Below, one piece after another: positions 17,251-24,900 of a stretch of 34,190 bases of DNA; within the stretch, counting starts at the first letter, position 1; each line of letters starts with the position of its first letter. The notes beneath the pieces are model-generated. The model saw nothing but the letters and a program-made list of their open reading frames with translations. It was not told where the DNA came from and did not search any database. The translations under genes were made by a program, and so were the position numbers. This stretch comes from Bacteroidota bacterium (GTDB taxonomy: Bacteria; Bacteroidota; Bacteroidia; Bacteroidales; Prolixibacteraceae). The stretch covers positions 1 through 34,190 of the forward strand of contig JAEYXH010000013.1 of assembly GCA_023428545.1 (NCBI GenBank). Reading direction: 5' to 3'.

Positions 17251-18753
17251 TTAATTCCAGCTTGCTTCCCTTTCGGCAGCTTTTGTTTTCCATGCAGGAA
17301 CAATCTCTTTCAGGAAGACAGATTTTTCTTCATTGTATTTATCCATTTCAAGTCCAATGAGAGCTTGTGCCTTTGCTTTGGTACTGATATCTGGATAAGG
17401 AATTTCTTCACTGAATCCCAATGATGTCAGTAGCCTTGCAAGTTTGGTGCGGGTTTCAGAAATTCTGGTTAAGCCGGTTGATACTATTCTGGACATTTCA
17501 ATGGGTGCATGGAAAGAACCACCATGGCTGGCAGCAACGAAATCCCAGCGCCATTGGGCATGACGGATTCCTGTGAGGATGTCTTTCATTTGCTCTTCAG
17601 TGGCTCCCAATTCCCAGGCTTTTTGTGCTTCAAGGTGTGCGCGAACGAGCATTTTGGCCAACTCATGACGGCCTTCAAGAACCTTGTCTTGTCTTTCATA
17701 AACATTCTGTACCAGTGTGGCTGTTTCTTCACGATGGCAAACCTGGCATGAAGCAGAGATGTTGTTTAGAGGGGATTGCATTTTGTGGTTAGTAAATTTT
17801 TGTCCGCCTTCTGAAACATAAGGCATATGGCAGTCAGCACAACTGACTCCCCTTTGGGCATGAATGCCAAGCATAAAAACCTCATAGTCAGGGTGCTGTG
17901 CTTTAAGCATCGGTGTTTTACTCAACGTATGTGTCCAGTCTGCAAATTCAATGTTGTCGTAATACTCTTCCATTGCTTCCACTGTCATTCCTTCATCCCA
18001 TGGGAAAGTTAAATATTGGGCTCCTTCGACTTTTTTCTTATTGAAATAATATTCAACATGGCATTGGGCACAAACCAAACTTCTCATTTCCTGATAGGAA
18101 GCTTTGGTCACATCTTTTCCCTGTCTTTCAAATGCTTCAATCAATGCAGGACGTGAAATATGCAGGTTGGCTGTTTTGGAGTCGTGGCAGTCGGCACAAC
18201 CGATGGGATTTACAATTTCAGGTCCCAGTTCTGCCCAGGTTTTAGAATAGAATTGTGCGACGCCGATTTCATTCATGACCCTGGGTACATCGGGACTTTT
18301 ACATGTCCAGCAAGTGCTGGGTTGAGGACCAGCCTCCGGGGTCATTGGGGCTCCGACACGAAGGGTGTTGTAAACATCCTCAATGGCATAGAAGTGTCCA
18401 CGGCCTTGGTTGTAATCTCTTGAAAACAGATATCCTGCCCATAAAACTACAAGTTCAGGTTCAACTTCCAGCATGTCGACCATCGCGTTGCCTCCATGCT
18501 TGCTTCTAAATGATGTGTCAGCTGTACCATAATAGGATTGGAACTGTCGTGGGAAGTTCTGTTCCCAAACTTCATTTCTGGGTTCGAAATCATTGATTTC
18601 CTTCAGTGGAACATTCGTGAAAACGGTTTCTGCCCTGCGCTCGATAATGGTCGAGGCGAGAAGACCTAGTAAAAATACGACCACTATGGTGGCAATAAAA
18701 ATGAGCCACGCCATTGCTGGCTTCTTTTCAGTCAATTCGGAAATACTTTTCAT
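17251..18753 (-). CDS. nrfA: Ammonia-forming cytochrome c nitrite reductase, catalytic subunit
   Basis: A 500-residue pentaheme enzyme that reduces nitrite to ammonium with six electrons in the periplasm. The active-site heme has the special CWTCK motif (148-152) with lysine as ligand; four CxxCH motifs follow at 186-190, 228-232, 305-309 and 336-340. Catalytic residues are visible: Arg in SRDYNQGRGH (near 112), Tyr in HVEYYF, and His287 in KAQHPDYE. An uncleaved or signal-anchor helix spans residues 13-33. It lies 12 bases after nrfH, the usual nrfHA operon. All five heme sites are intact. Confidence 0.97.
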   Translation of the reverse strand: MKSISELTEKKPAMAWLIFIATIVVVFLLGLLASTIIERRAETVFTNVPLKEINDFEPRNEVWEQNFPRQFQSYYGTADTSFRSKHGGNAMVDMLEVEPELVVLWAGYLFSRDYNQGRGHFYAIEDVYNTLRVGAPMTPEAGPQPSTCWTCKSPDVPRVMNEIGVAQFYSKTWAELGPEIVNPIGCADCHDSKTANLHISRPALIEAFERQGKDVTKASYQEMRSLVCAQCHVEYYFNKKKVEGAQYLTFPWDEGMTVEAMEEYYDNIEFADWTHTLSKTPMLKAQHPDYEVFMLGIHAQRGVSCADCHMPYVSEGGQKFTNHKMQSPLNNISASCQVCHREETATLVQNVYERQDKVLEGRHELAKMLVRAHLEAQKAWELGATEEQMKDILTGIRHAQWRWDFVAASHGGSFHAPIEMSRIVSTGLTRISETRTKLARLLTSLGFSEEIPYPDISTKAKAQALIGLEMDKYNEEKSVFLKEIVPAWKTKAAEREASWN

Positions 18754-18765
18754 ATTCGGTTTTAT

Positions 18766-19341
18766 TTAGTTGTTTTTGATCAGGTTTTTTAGCCAAACGG
18801 GAACCGGGCTTTCTGGAATTGGTACCCTTGCAAATGGAACACTGGAGAGTGAGTTGACACGACCATGAGGAACTTCCCTATGGCATTCGATGCAGCGGCG
18901 ACCTTCCTTGACCGCCCTGTACATGGCCACGCTCGCTTCCAGTTTGGGATCAACCAAAAGGTCTTCATGGCATCGGATACAATTATTTTGAACAGCTTTT
19001 GCCCCGGCTGATTTTATCCGGATCACCTGGGGTTCAAGCTTTAGGGTGAACATCGTGGAATGCCTTAAACCATCCATTGCCTTGAAATAATATTTATTGA
19101 AAACATTGTTCTGGGGCACATGACAGTCATTGCAGTGGGTTACTTCCCTGTGCGAACTGTGACTCCACGTGGCATATTGGGGAGACATGATGTGGCAGTT
19201 TACGCAGGTTTGCGGACTGTCTGACAAATAGGAATGGGCTTTTGAAAGATAAACGGTAAATGCAGCCAGACCAATAAATATTCCTATTATGATCATAACC
19301 GGAAAACGCCACTTGGGAGGTGGCAGTATCTGTTTGAGCAT
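18766..19341 (-). CDS. nrfH: Cytochrome c nitrite reductase small subunit (menaquinol-oxidising)
   Basis: A 191-residue NapC/NirT-family tetraheme cytochrome. An N-terminal membrane helix (about 13-33) is followed by four CxxCH motifs at 46-50, 70-74, 121-125 and 150-154. The first is CVNCHIM, the CxxCHxM form that binds heme 1 through methionine in NrfH. It takes electrons from menaquinol and passes them to NrfA. It is the first gene of the nrfHA-porin operon and is divergent from paaK across 392 bases. The C-terminus (to PVWLKNLIKNN) is slightly longer than in Desulfovibrio NrfH. Confidence 0.95.
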   Translation of the reverse strand: MLKQILPPPKWRFPVMIIIGIFIGLAAFTVYLSKAHSYLSDSPQTCVNCHIMSPQYATWSHSSHREVTHCNDCHVPQNNVFNKYYFKAMDGLRHSTMFTLKLEPQVIRIKSAGAKAVQNNCIRCHEDLLVDPKLEASVAMYRAVKEGRRCIECHREVPHGRVNSLSSVPFARVPIPESPVPVWLKNLIKNN

Positions 19342-19733
19342 AGTTATTTGGTTTTAAGTTGATGCAAGTTTTGAATAATATACGGGAATATGTGTACCAA
19401 TTGTTACAATATTGAATATTATTTTGCGTATTTGGTTTCCTTATCATCAATAGAAATAAGTCATTCATTGGTCGTTATTTTTAGTCAGGAGAAGGGAATC
19501 CATTTGTGGTGGTTAAATATATTTTTAGGGGTGCTTGTGCTTGTCTGGATGTGTTGGATTTATAATCAAAATAAATTACCCGGATTTAATATCAATTTGT
19601 AAATTATGTAGACATTTTGCTCTAAAATCGGTTATTTTTGGAATTTCTCACATGCCTGACACAAATGGTATCTGAGAAGGGGTATCTGGATTCTCAACTA
19701 TTGCCGGGTACGTTGTAAAATGAAATACAGTAT
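19342..19733. other. Divergent intergenic region nrfH / paaK
   Basis: This 392-base gap holds the promoters of two divergent operons. I see AT-rich sequence, a full -7 box for paaK at 19633-19640, and a direct repeat GGTATCTG at 19667-19674 and 19681-19688 that overlaps a small TGAGAA/TTCTCA hairpin (19673-19696). No clear FNR- or NarL-type palindrome was found. A 70-codon open frame (19390-19602) ends in a hydrophobic stretch but has no homology I recognise; I do not call it. Confidence 0.5.
19633..19640 (+). promoter_or_regulatory. -7 promoter box of the paaK operon
   Basis: TATTTTTG is a full match to TAnnTTTG. It would give a 5' leader of about 85 bases, which contains the GGTATCTG direct repeats. 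No -33 element at ideal spacing was found. Confidence 0.35.
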
Positions 19734-21032
19734 ATGATCTGGAATGAAACGATAGAGTGTGCAACCCGGGAAGAAATGAAAGCGATTCAGTCGGCAAGAC
19801 TGACCGAAACCATTCAGAGAATTTACCACAATGTGCCGGGTTATCGTAATAAAATGCAAAAGGAAGGCTTGATACCCGCTGATATACAAAGTGTTGACGA
19901 TATAAGCAAATTGCCTTTCACAACAAAGGAAGACCTTCGGAACTACTATCCATTCGGGATGTTTACGGTTCCAATGAGTGAAATTGTAAGGGTACATGCT
20001 TCCTCAGGGACAACCGGCCGCCCGACGGTAGTTGGATATACGCGGAAGGATTTACAAACATGGGCTGAGGTTGTGACCCGAACCCTTGTAATGGCTGGAG
20101 TGCAGAGGCATGATGTTGTTCAGGTTGCCTATGGTTATGGGCTTTTTACGGGTGGACTGGGAATTCATTATGGTACCGAGAACCTTGGTGCCACAGTCAT
20201 CCCGATATCAGGTGGCAATACACAAAAGCAAATTCAGCTCATGCAGGATTTTGGTACAACCGTTATAGCATGCACCCCATCTTATGCCCTTCATTTGGCA
20301 GAGGTGATGCACGATATGGGGATATCACCCCATGATTTACAACTTAAGACTGGCATCTTTGGCGCCGAGCCCTGGAGTGAAAATATGAGAAAAGAGATCG
20401 AAGGTAAACTTAATATAAAAGCCATCGATATCTATGGACTTAGTGAGGTGATTGGTCCCGGTGTTTCATGCGAATGCGAGTGCCAAACTGGGATGCATAT
20501 CAATGAAGATCATTTTATACCGGAGATCATTGATCCTGAAACCCTGCTGCCTTTGGCTCCCGGAGAACTGGGAGAACTTGTTTTTTCAACTGTTACCAAG
20601 GAAGGGATTCCACTTCTTCGTTACCGAACCCGCGATCTGACAAAACTCAATTATGAAAAGTGTGCTTGCGGCCGTACCCTGGTACGTATGGAAAAGTGCA
20701 AAGGAAGAAGCGATGACATGCTTATTATAAGAGGGGTGAATGTTTTTCCTTCACAAATAGAGAGCATATTACTGGAAATGAGTGAAACCGAACCACATTA
20801 TCTTTTAATTGTCGAGAGGGAAGGGAACCTGGATACTTTAAGGTTGCTGGTGGAGGTGCAGGAACAATTTTTCTCAGACGAGATCAAAATGTTGGAAGCA
20901 CTGCGGAAAAAAATAACCAGCAATATTCAAAGCACGCTGGGTGTTTCAGTGGATGTAAAACTGGTTGAACCCAGAACCATTGAAAGGACTGCAGGGAAGG
21001 CCAAAAGAGTGATTGATAACCGTAAATTATAG
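19734..21032 (+). CDS. paaK: Phenylacetate-CoA ligase (AMP-forming)
   Basis: A 432-residue adenylate-forming enzyme of the PaaK type, shorter than acetyl-CoA synthetases. The AMP-binding P-loop is [12 protein letters not shown] at 89-100. Later motifs are [11 protein letters not shown] and LRYRTRDLT, and the hinge is in [21 protein letters not shown]. The C-terminal lid ends with [12 protein letters not shown]. It makes phenylacetyl-CoA (or another aryl-acetyl-CoA) from the acid, ATP and CoA. An ACT protein follows by four bases and the 2-oxoacid oxidoreductase cluster lies downstream, as expected for interconversion of aryl-acetates and aryl-pyruvates. Substrate is inferred; indoleacetate is possible. 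Confidence 0.9.
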   Translation: MIWNETIECATREEMKAIQSARLTETIQRIYHNVPGYRNKMQKEGLIPADIQSVDDISKLPFTTKEDLRNYYPFGMFTVPMSEIVRVHASSGTTGRPTVVGYTRKDLQTWAEVVTRTLVMAGVQRHDVVQVAYGYGLFTGGLGIHYGTENLGATVIPISGGNTQKQIQLMQDFGTTVIACTPSYALHLAEVMHDMGISPHDLQLKTGIFGAEPWSENMRKEIEGKLNIKAIDIYGLSEVIGPGVSCECECQTGMHINEDHFIPEIIDPETLLPLAPGELGELVFSTVTKEGIPLLRYRTRDLTKLNYEKCACGRTLVRMEKCKGRSDDMLIIRGVNVFPSQIESILLEMSETEPHYLLIVEREGNLDTLRLLVEVQEQFFSDEIKMLEALRKKITSNIQSTLGVSVDVKLVEPRTIERTAGKAKRVIDNRKL

Positions 21033-21036
21033 GATA

Positions 21037-21465
21037 ATGATAACCAAACAGGTTTCGGTTTTTCTGGAGAATAAGTCGGGCCGACTGAATGAAGTTACCC
21101 GGATACTTGGCGATAACGGAATTAATATTTCGGCTTTCAGCATTGCCGACAGTTCTGATTTTGGCGTTCTCAGGATGATAGTGCCCGATCCTGACAAGGC
21201 CTTGAGCTTATTGAAGGATCACCACTTTTCGGTTCAGATTACTCCCGTTATAATATTGACCAGTCCCAATAAACCGGGAGCACTTTCAAGGTTGCTGACC
21301 ATTTTAAGCGAGGATAATATTTTTATCGAATACATCTATGCATTTTCAATGAACGAAAATTCTGCTGTCATTGTAATTCGTCCGACCGATATTGAACGAT
21401 GCCTTCGTGTCCTTGAAGAGCGAAAAGATGAATTGCTGGCTAAAGATGATAAGTATATCCTCTAG
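21037..21465 (+). CDS. Double ACT-domain protein (putative amino-acid sensor)
   Basis: A 142-residue protein made of two ACT domains: residues ~4-70 (QVSVFLENKSGRLNEVTRIL) and ~70-140 (PVIILTSPNKPGALSRLLTIL). No catalytic domain is present. The ATG at 21037 lies four bases after the paaK stop; an upstream in-frame TTG inside paaK is less likely. ACT domains bind amino acids, so this small protein may adjust the ligase or the neighbouring enzymes to phenylalanine or another amino acid. That pairing with paaK is one I associate with anaerobic bacteria and archaea; the ligand is not known. Confidence 0.88.
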   Translation: MITKQVSVFLENKSGRLNEVTRILGDNGINISAFSIADSSDFGVLRMIVPDPDKALSLLKDHHFSVQITPVIILTSPNKPGALSRLLTILSEDNIFIEYIYAFSMNENSAVIVIRPTDIERCLRVLEERKDELLAKDDKYIL

Positions 21466-21521
21466 TTACAAATTCTTTGTAGTTTCCCGATTTATCATTT
21501 TGTAACCCCAATGTGGCATGT

Positions 21522-21540
21522 TTGAATTCCGTGAATTCAA
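21522..21540. promoter_or_regulatory. Palindrome upstream of pheA (possible operator)
   Basis: TTGAATTC-CGT-GAATTCAA: perfect 8-base arms around a 3-base centre. It lies 32 bases upstream of the pheA -7 box, where an activator or repressor dimer could bind. It is not followed by a T-run, so it is not a terminator of the preceding ACT gene. Confidence 0.45.
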
Positions 21541-21571
21541 GGTATCCTGGATCATGATTTTGGATTATTCT

Positions 21572-21579
21572 TATCTTTG
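21572..21579 (+). promoter_or_regulatory. -7 promoter box of the pheA-flavodoxin unit
   Basis: TATCTTTG fully matches TAnnTTTG. It lies 84 bases before the pheA ATG, implying a leader of about 70 bases. No ideal -33 element was seen. Confidence 0.35.
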
Positions 21580-21663
21580 AGAATGATTTGTTACGTTTTC
21601 GGCTGTATTTAGGCTGATTTTAAGAGGATGCGGCTGGAATGCCGTGAAGAATTGATTTGAAAG

Positions 21664-22500
21664 ATGAAGAAAATAGCAATACAAGGTATAAGAGGTTCTT
21701 TTCATGAAGATGCGGTTAACAGCTATTTTGAAGAGGATCTTGAGATAGTCGAATGTAAATCATTTGCCAGGGTTTGTGAGGTGATCGACAATGATTCTGT
21801 GGATTATGCAGCCATGGCCATTGAAAATTCAATAGCCGGCAGTTTATTGAATAACTACCAGCTAATCAGGGATTATCATCTTAAGATTATTGGTGAAATT
21901 TATATCCATATTCAGATGAACCTGATGTCATGGGTTGGTGTTGTCAAAGATGACATAACCGATATCTATTCCCACCCCATTGCACTGAAGCAATGTGTCG
22001 AATACCTTGAAAAGTATTATCCAAATGTTGAACTACATGAAATGAGTGACACTGCAGCTTCTGCAAAGTTTATTTCTGAAGAAAAGCCAGGTAAAGCCGC
22101 TGCCATTGGAAATCTTCGTTCATCACAGTTATACGGCCTCAATATTCTGGAAAGTGGGATTGAAACCAACAAAAAGAACTATACGCGTTTCCTGATGCTT
22201 TCAAAACATGGAATCCCAAGCGAAACTGCAAATAAAGCCTCCATTTGTTTTGAAGTTGGCCATTTCTACGGTTCCCTTGCAAGGGTGTTAAATACTTTTG
22301 CAGAGTACCGGATTAACCTGACCAAGATACAGTCGGTACCTATTATTGGCAAGCCCAATGAATATACCTTTCATGTTGATATTGAATGGGAATCACTGGA
22401 GAATTACGAACGCGCCATTCATCAGGTACTTAAAAGTGTTTCGAGCCTTGCAATTTTAGGGGAATATAAACGTGGTGAGGTCGCTATACACAATCAATGA
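21664..22500 (+). CDS. pheA: Prephenate dehydratase with C-terminal ACT domain
   Basis: A 278-residue monofunctional prephenate dehydratase, which makes phenylpyruvate for phenylalanine synthesis. The catalytic domain spans ~3-182, with AIQGIRGSFHEDAV, the MAIENSIAGSL block and the TRF motif (Thr174-Arg175-Phe176). The ACT domain (~196-275) starts at GSLARVLNTFAEYRINLTKIQS; phenylalanine usually binds there and inhibits the enzyme. No chorismate mutase domain is fused. The start is Met 21664. Flavodoxin follows after 30 bases on the same strand. Confidence 0.93.
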   Translation: MKKIAIQGIRGSFHEDAVNSYFEEDLEIVECKSFARVCEVIDNDSVDYAAMAIENSIAGSLLNNYQLIRDYHLKIIGEIYIHIQMNLMSWVGVVKDDITDIYSHPIALKQCVEYLEKYYPNVELHEMSDTAASAKFISEEKPGKAAAIGNLRSSQLYGLNILESGIETNKKNYTRFLMLSKHGIPSETANKASICFEVGHFYGSLARVLNTFAEYRINLTKIQSVPIIGKPNEYTFHVDIEWESLENYERAIHQVLKSVSSLAILGEYKRGEVAIHNQ

Positions 22501-22530
22501 GTATATTGCTAAAGCTAAATCGATATAATT

Positions 22531-23055
22531 ATGAGTAAAATAGGATTATTCTTCGGCCCCCTGAAAGGATCGGTCAATAGGGTAGCAGACTTGATCTGCG
22601 AAAAAATTGGCAAGGATAAAGTGGAGATGGTACATGTGAGAACGGCAACAGCTGCCGATTTTGAACGTTTTGACAAGATTATCTTCGGTATATCAACTGT
22701 TGGGAAAGAAACATGGGATGCCAGTATAACAAAAACTGATTGGGGAATTTTTCTGCCCGAAGTTAGTAAAGGAAACTTCAGTGGGAAAGCAGTTGCCATC
22801 TTCGGATTAGGAAACCATGTGACCTATGCTGCCAGTTTTGTGGATTTTATGGGCCTGTTGGCTGAAGAGCTATTTAAAGCGGATGCAAAGATTATAGGCA
22901 AGGTCCCGGTTGATGGCTATGAGTTTGAGGAATCAGCCGCGATCTACGATGGGGAATTTATAGGACTCCCCCTGGATGAAGATTTTGAGCCTGAGCTTAC
23001 CCCGGAAAGGGTGGATAACTGGCTGGAAATACTAAAGAAAGACTTCAATTTCTAA
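22531..23055 (+). CDS. Long-chain flavodoxin with atypical phosphate loop
   Basis: A 174-residue flavodoxin, a small FMN electron carrier. The 50s loop STVGKETWD (55-63, Trp62) and 90s loop GLGNHVTYAASFVDF (92-106, Tyr99) stack on FMN and are conserved, as are GLPLDEDFEPELT and the C-terminal helix. The N-terminal phosphate loop reads GPLKGSV (residues 9-15) where flavodoxins have a Ser/Thr-rich GSxTGNT-like sequence; most hydroxyl residues are lost. FMN binding may be weaker or different. It follows pheA, ends in a terminator, and could serve the downstream oxidoreductase. Confidence 0.88.
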   Translation: MSKIGLFFGPLKGSVNRVADLICEKIGKDKVEMVHVRTATAADFERFDKIIFGISTVGKETWDASITKTDWGIFLPEVSKGNFSGKAVAIFGLGNHVTYAASFVDFMGLLAEELFKADAKIIGKVPVDGYEFEESAAIYDGEFIGLPLDEDFEPELTPERVDNWLEILKKDFNF

Positions 23056-23063
23056 AGGTTGAC

Positions 23064-23100
23064 AAAAATCAGGAAAAGAATTTTTCCTGATTTTCTTTTA
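23064..23100 (+). terminator. Rho-independent terminator after flavodoxin
   Basis: AAAATCAGGAAAA (23065-23077) pairs with TTTTCCTGATTTT (23082-23094), 13 bp with a 4-base loop, followed by a T-rich tail. It lies about ten bases after the flavodoxin stop. Confidence 0.87.
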
Positions 23101-23246
23101 TTTGAGAAGCGATGGCCACTGCGTAGCTTAAAATACAAAACCAATGGGAGTCATTGTCTTTTGGTTTGAAACTTGATGATATTTGGAAGCTTTCAGTAGT
23201 TTGGCAGATCGGGAAACCTTTAGTTACTTTATGAAAATATTGCTTC

Positions 23247-24566
23247 ATGAACCAACCATTAATACCAAAAGAAGTAATTGACCACGAGGTAAATGAGCTC
23301 AGGATCAATAACCCCGGAACTGCTACCATCAGGGAATTGGTTGCCTTGGTTAATGCGGTTGAGTCAAAAACCGGAATCAAATTTATCAGGATGGAAATGG
23401 GGGTTCCCGGACTCCCCCCTGCCAGTGTGGGAGTCGAAGCTGAAATCGAAGCCCTGAAAAATGGAGTTGCCTCTGATTATCCCATGGTCGATGGGATAAA
23501 ATCACTCAAGCAGGAGACCTCCCGTTTCATCAAGACCTTCATGGATATAGATATTTCCCCCCGGGGATGTATTCCTACGGTTGGTATCATGCAGGGCACT
23601 TATGCCGCATTCATGGCGGTGGGTAACCGGGATAAGAAAAAGGACACTGTCTTGTTTATTGATCCGGGATTCCCGGTTCAAAAGCAACAGATGATGGTGA
23701 TGGGCATGAAATATGTCTCATTTGATGTTTTCAATTATCGTGGGGCCAGGCTAAGGGAAAAACTTACCGAATATCTTCTTCAGGGAAATATCTCTTCCAT
23801 TATTTATTCAAATCCCAACAACCCCACCTGGATCTGTTTTACCGAAGAAGAACTGGTCATTATCGGGGACCTGGCCAATAAATTTGATGTAATTATTTTG
23901 GAAGACCTTGCCTATTTCGGCATGGATTTCAGAAAGGATCTCTATACTCCGGGCATACCCCCATTCCAACCATCAGTGGCGAGATATACCAATAATTATA
24001 TTCTCTTTTTATCAGCATCCAAAATATTTTCATACGCCGGTCAGCGTTGTGCCGTGATGTGTATTTCAGATCATTTGTATGACCGGGAGTTCCCTGGACT
24101 TATGGAACGATTTCATGCCAGTACTTTTGGAAACACGGTGGTGCAGAGAATACTTTATTCACTCACTTCCGGAATAAGCCATTCAGCTCAGTATGCACTT
24201 GCCGCAATGTTCAAGGCTGCATCTGACGGTACATTTAACTTTATAAACAGTGTGAAGGAGTATGGAGATAAGGCAGCCATCATGAAAAGGCTTTTCACCG
24301 AAAATGGTTTCATCATCGTTTATGATGAGGATTTGGGTGAACCCATTGCTGATGGCTTTTATTTCACTATCGGATATCCAGGGATGACAGGTGCTGAATT
24401 GGTTTCCAATCTTTTATTGTTCGGAGTCAGTGCTATTGCATTGAAGAATACCGGAAGTGAAAGAGAAGGACTAAGAGCATGTGTGTCACATGTATACAGA
24501 AGCCAGTTTGAAGATTTGGGTGATCGATTGGCCCGATTTGATGCCTTTTATGGAAAAATGTCATGA
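23247..24566 (+). CDS. PLP-dependent class I/II aminotransferase
   Basis: A 439-residue fold-type I aminotransferase. The PLP lysine is Lys259 in SASKIFSYAGQR; the NPNNPTW and EDLAYFGMDF segments are the usual Asn and Asp/Tyr cofactor contacts. The enzyme swaps an amino group between an amino acid and a 2-oxoacid. Its place between pheA and the 2-oxoacid oxidoreductase suggests aromatic or branched-chain amino acids as substrate, but sequence alone does not fix it. It begins at Met 23247 and has its own upstream region after a terminator. The ferredoxin-like subunit gene starts 85 bases later. Confidence 0.88.
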   Translation: MNQPLIPKEVIDHEVNELRINNPGTATIRELVALVNAVESKTGIKFIRMEMGVPGLPPASVGVEAEIEALKNGVASDYPMVDGIKSLKQETSRFIKTFMDIDISPRGCIPTVGIMQGTYAAFMAVGNRDKKKDTVLFIDPGFPVQKQQMMVMGMKYVSFDVFNYRGARLREKLTEYLLQGNISSIIYSNPNNPTWICFTEEELVIIGDLANKFDVIILEDLAYFGMDFRKDLYTPGIPPFQPSVARYTNNYILFLSASKIFSYAGQRCAVMCISDHLYDREFPGLMERFHASTFGNTVVQRILYSLTSGISHSAQYALAAMFKAASDGTFNFINSVKEYGDKAAIMKRLFTENGFIIVYDEDLGEPIADGFYFTIGYPGMTGAELVSNLLLFGVSAIALKNTGSEREGLRACVSHVYRSQFEDLGDRLARFDAFYGKMS

Positions 24567-24571
24567 ATCTG

Positions 24572-24610
24572 GCTGCCTGGGGTTTCAGAATGGAGGGAGT
24601 TCAGGGCAGC
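24572..24610 (+). other. Stem-loop between aminotransferase and oxidoreductase genes
   Basis: GCTGCC (24572-24577) pairs with GGCAGC (24605-24610) with extra pairs inside, then TTTAAT. It is too weak for a confident terminator and may attenuate read-through between the two units. Confidence 0.3.
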
Positions 24611-24651
24611 TTTAATATATCAACTTAAGTAAACACTAAAAACCGTCTAAT

Positions 24652-24876
24652 ATGGCAAAAGTCAGAGGTGCTGTTGTTGTGGAAAAGGAAGGATGCAAGG
24701 GCTGCAGCCTTTGTGTGGAAGCATGCCCACAAGAAGTCCTGGCACTCCATAAGGAAGTTAACAGCAGGGGTTACCATTATTCGTATATGAAAAATCCTGA
24801 GGCTTGTATCGGGTGCTCCAACTGTGGAGTAGTTTGTCCTGATACATGTATTACAGTTTACCGGGTTAAGTTTTAA
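24652..24876 (+). CDS. vorD: 2-oxoacid:ferredoxin oxidoreductase delta subunit (8Fe ferredoxin)
   Basis: A 74-residue 2[4Fe-4S] ferredoxin subunit. Two cluster motifs: [12 protein letters not shown] (Cys15, 18, 21, 25) and [12 protein letters not shown] (Cys52, 55, 58, 62). It is the first gene of a compact four-gene cluster (24, 14 and 11 bases between genes), so it is the delta subunit that carries electrons from the TPP centre to free ferredoxin or flavodoxin. Confidence 0.9.
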   Translation: MAKVRGAVVVEKEGCKGCSLCVEACPQEVLALHKEVNSRGYHYSYMKNPEACIGCSNCGVVCPDTCITVYRVKF

Positions 24877-24900
24877 AAATCAGTGAAAAATTGAAGTACA

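Noticed and set aside
16920..17360. 146-codon plus-strand open frame over porin and nrfA
   Set aside because: Antisense shadow of two well-supported genes.
19342..19460. FNR-like site upstream of nrfH
   Set aside because: I looked for TTGAT-N4-ATCAA-type dyads; only partial, AT-rich half matches were present.
19390..19602. 70-codon open frame between nrfH and paaK with a hydrophobic segment
   Set aside because: It lies in a promoter region, has no recognisable family, no clear ribosome site and runs over AT-rich sequence; could be a small membrane protein but is not supported.
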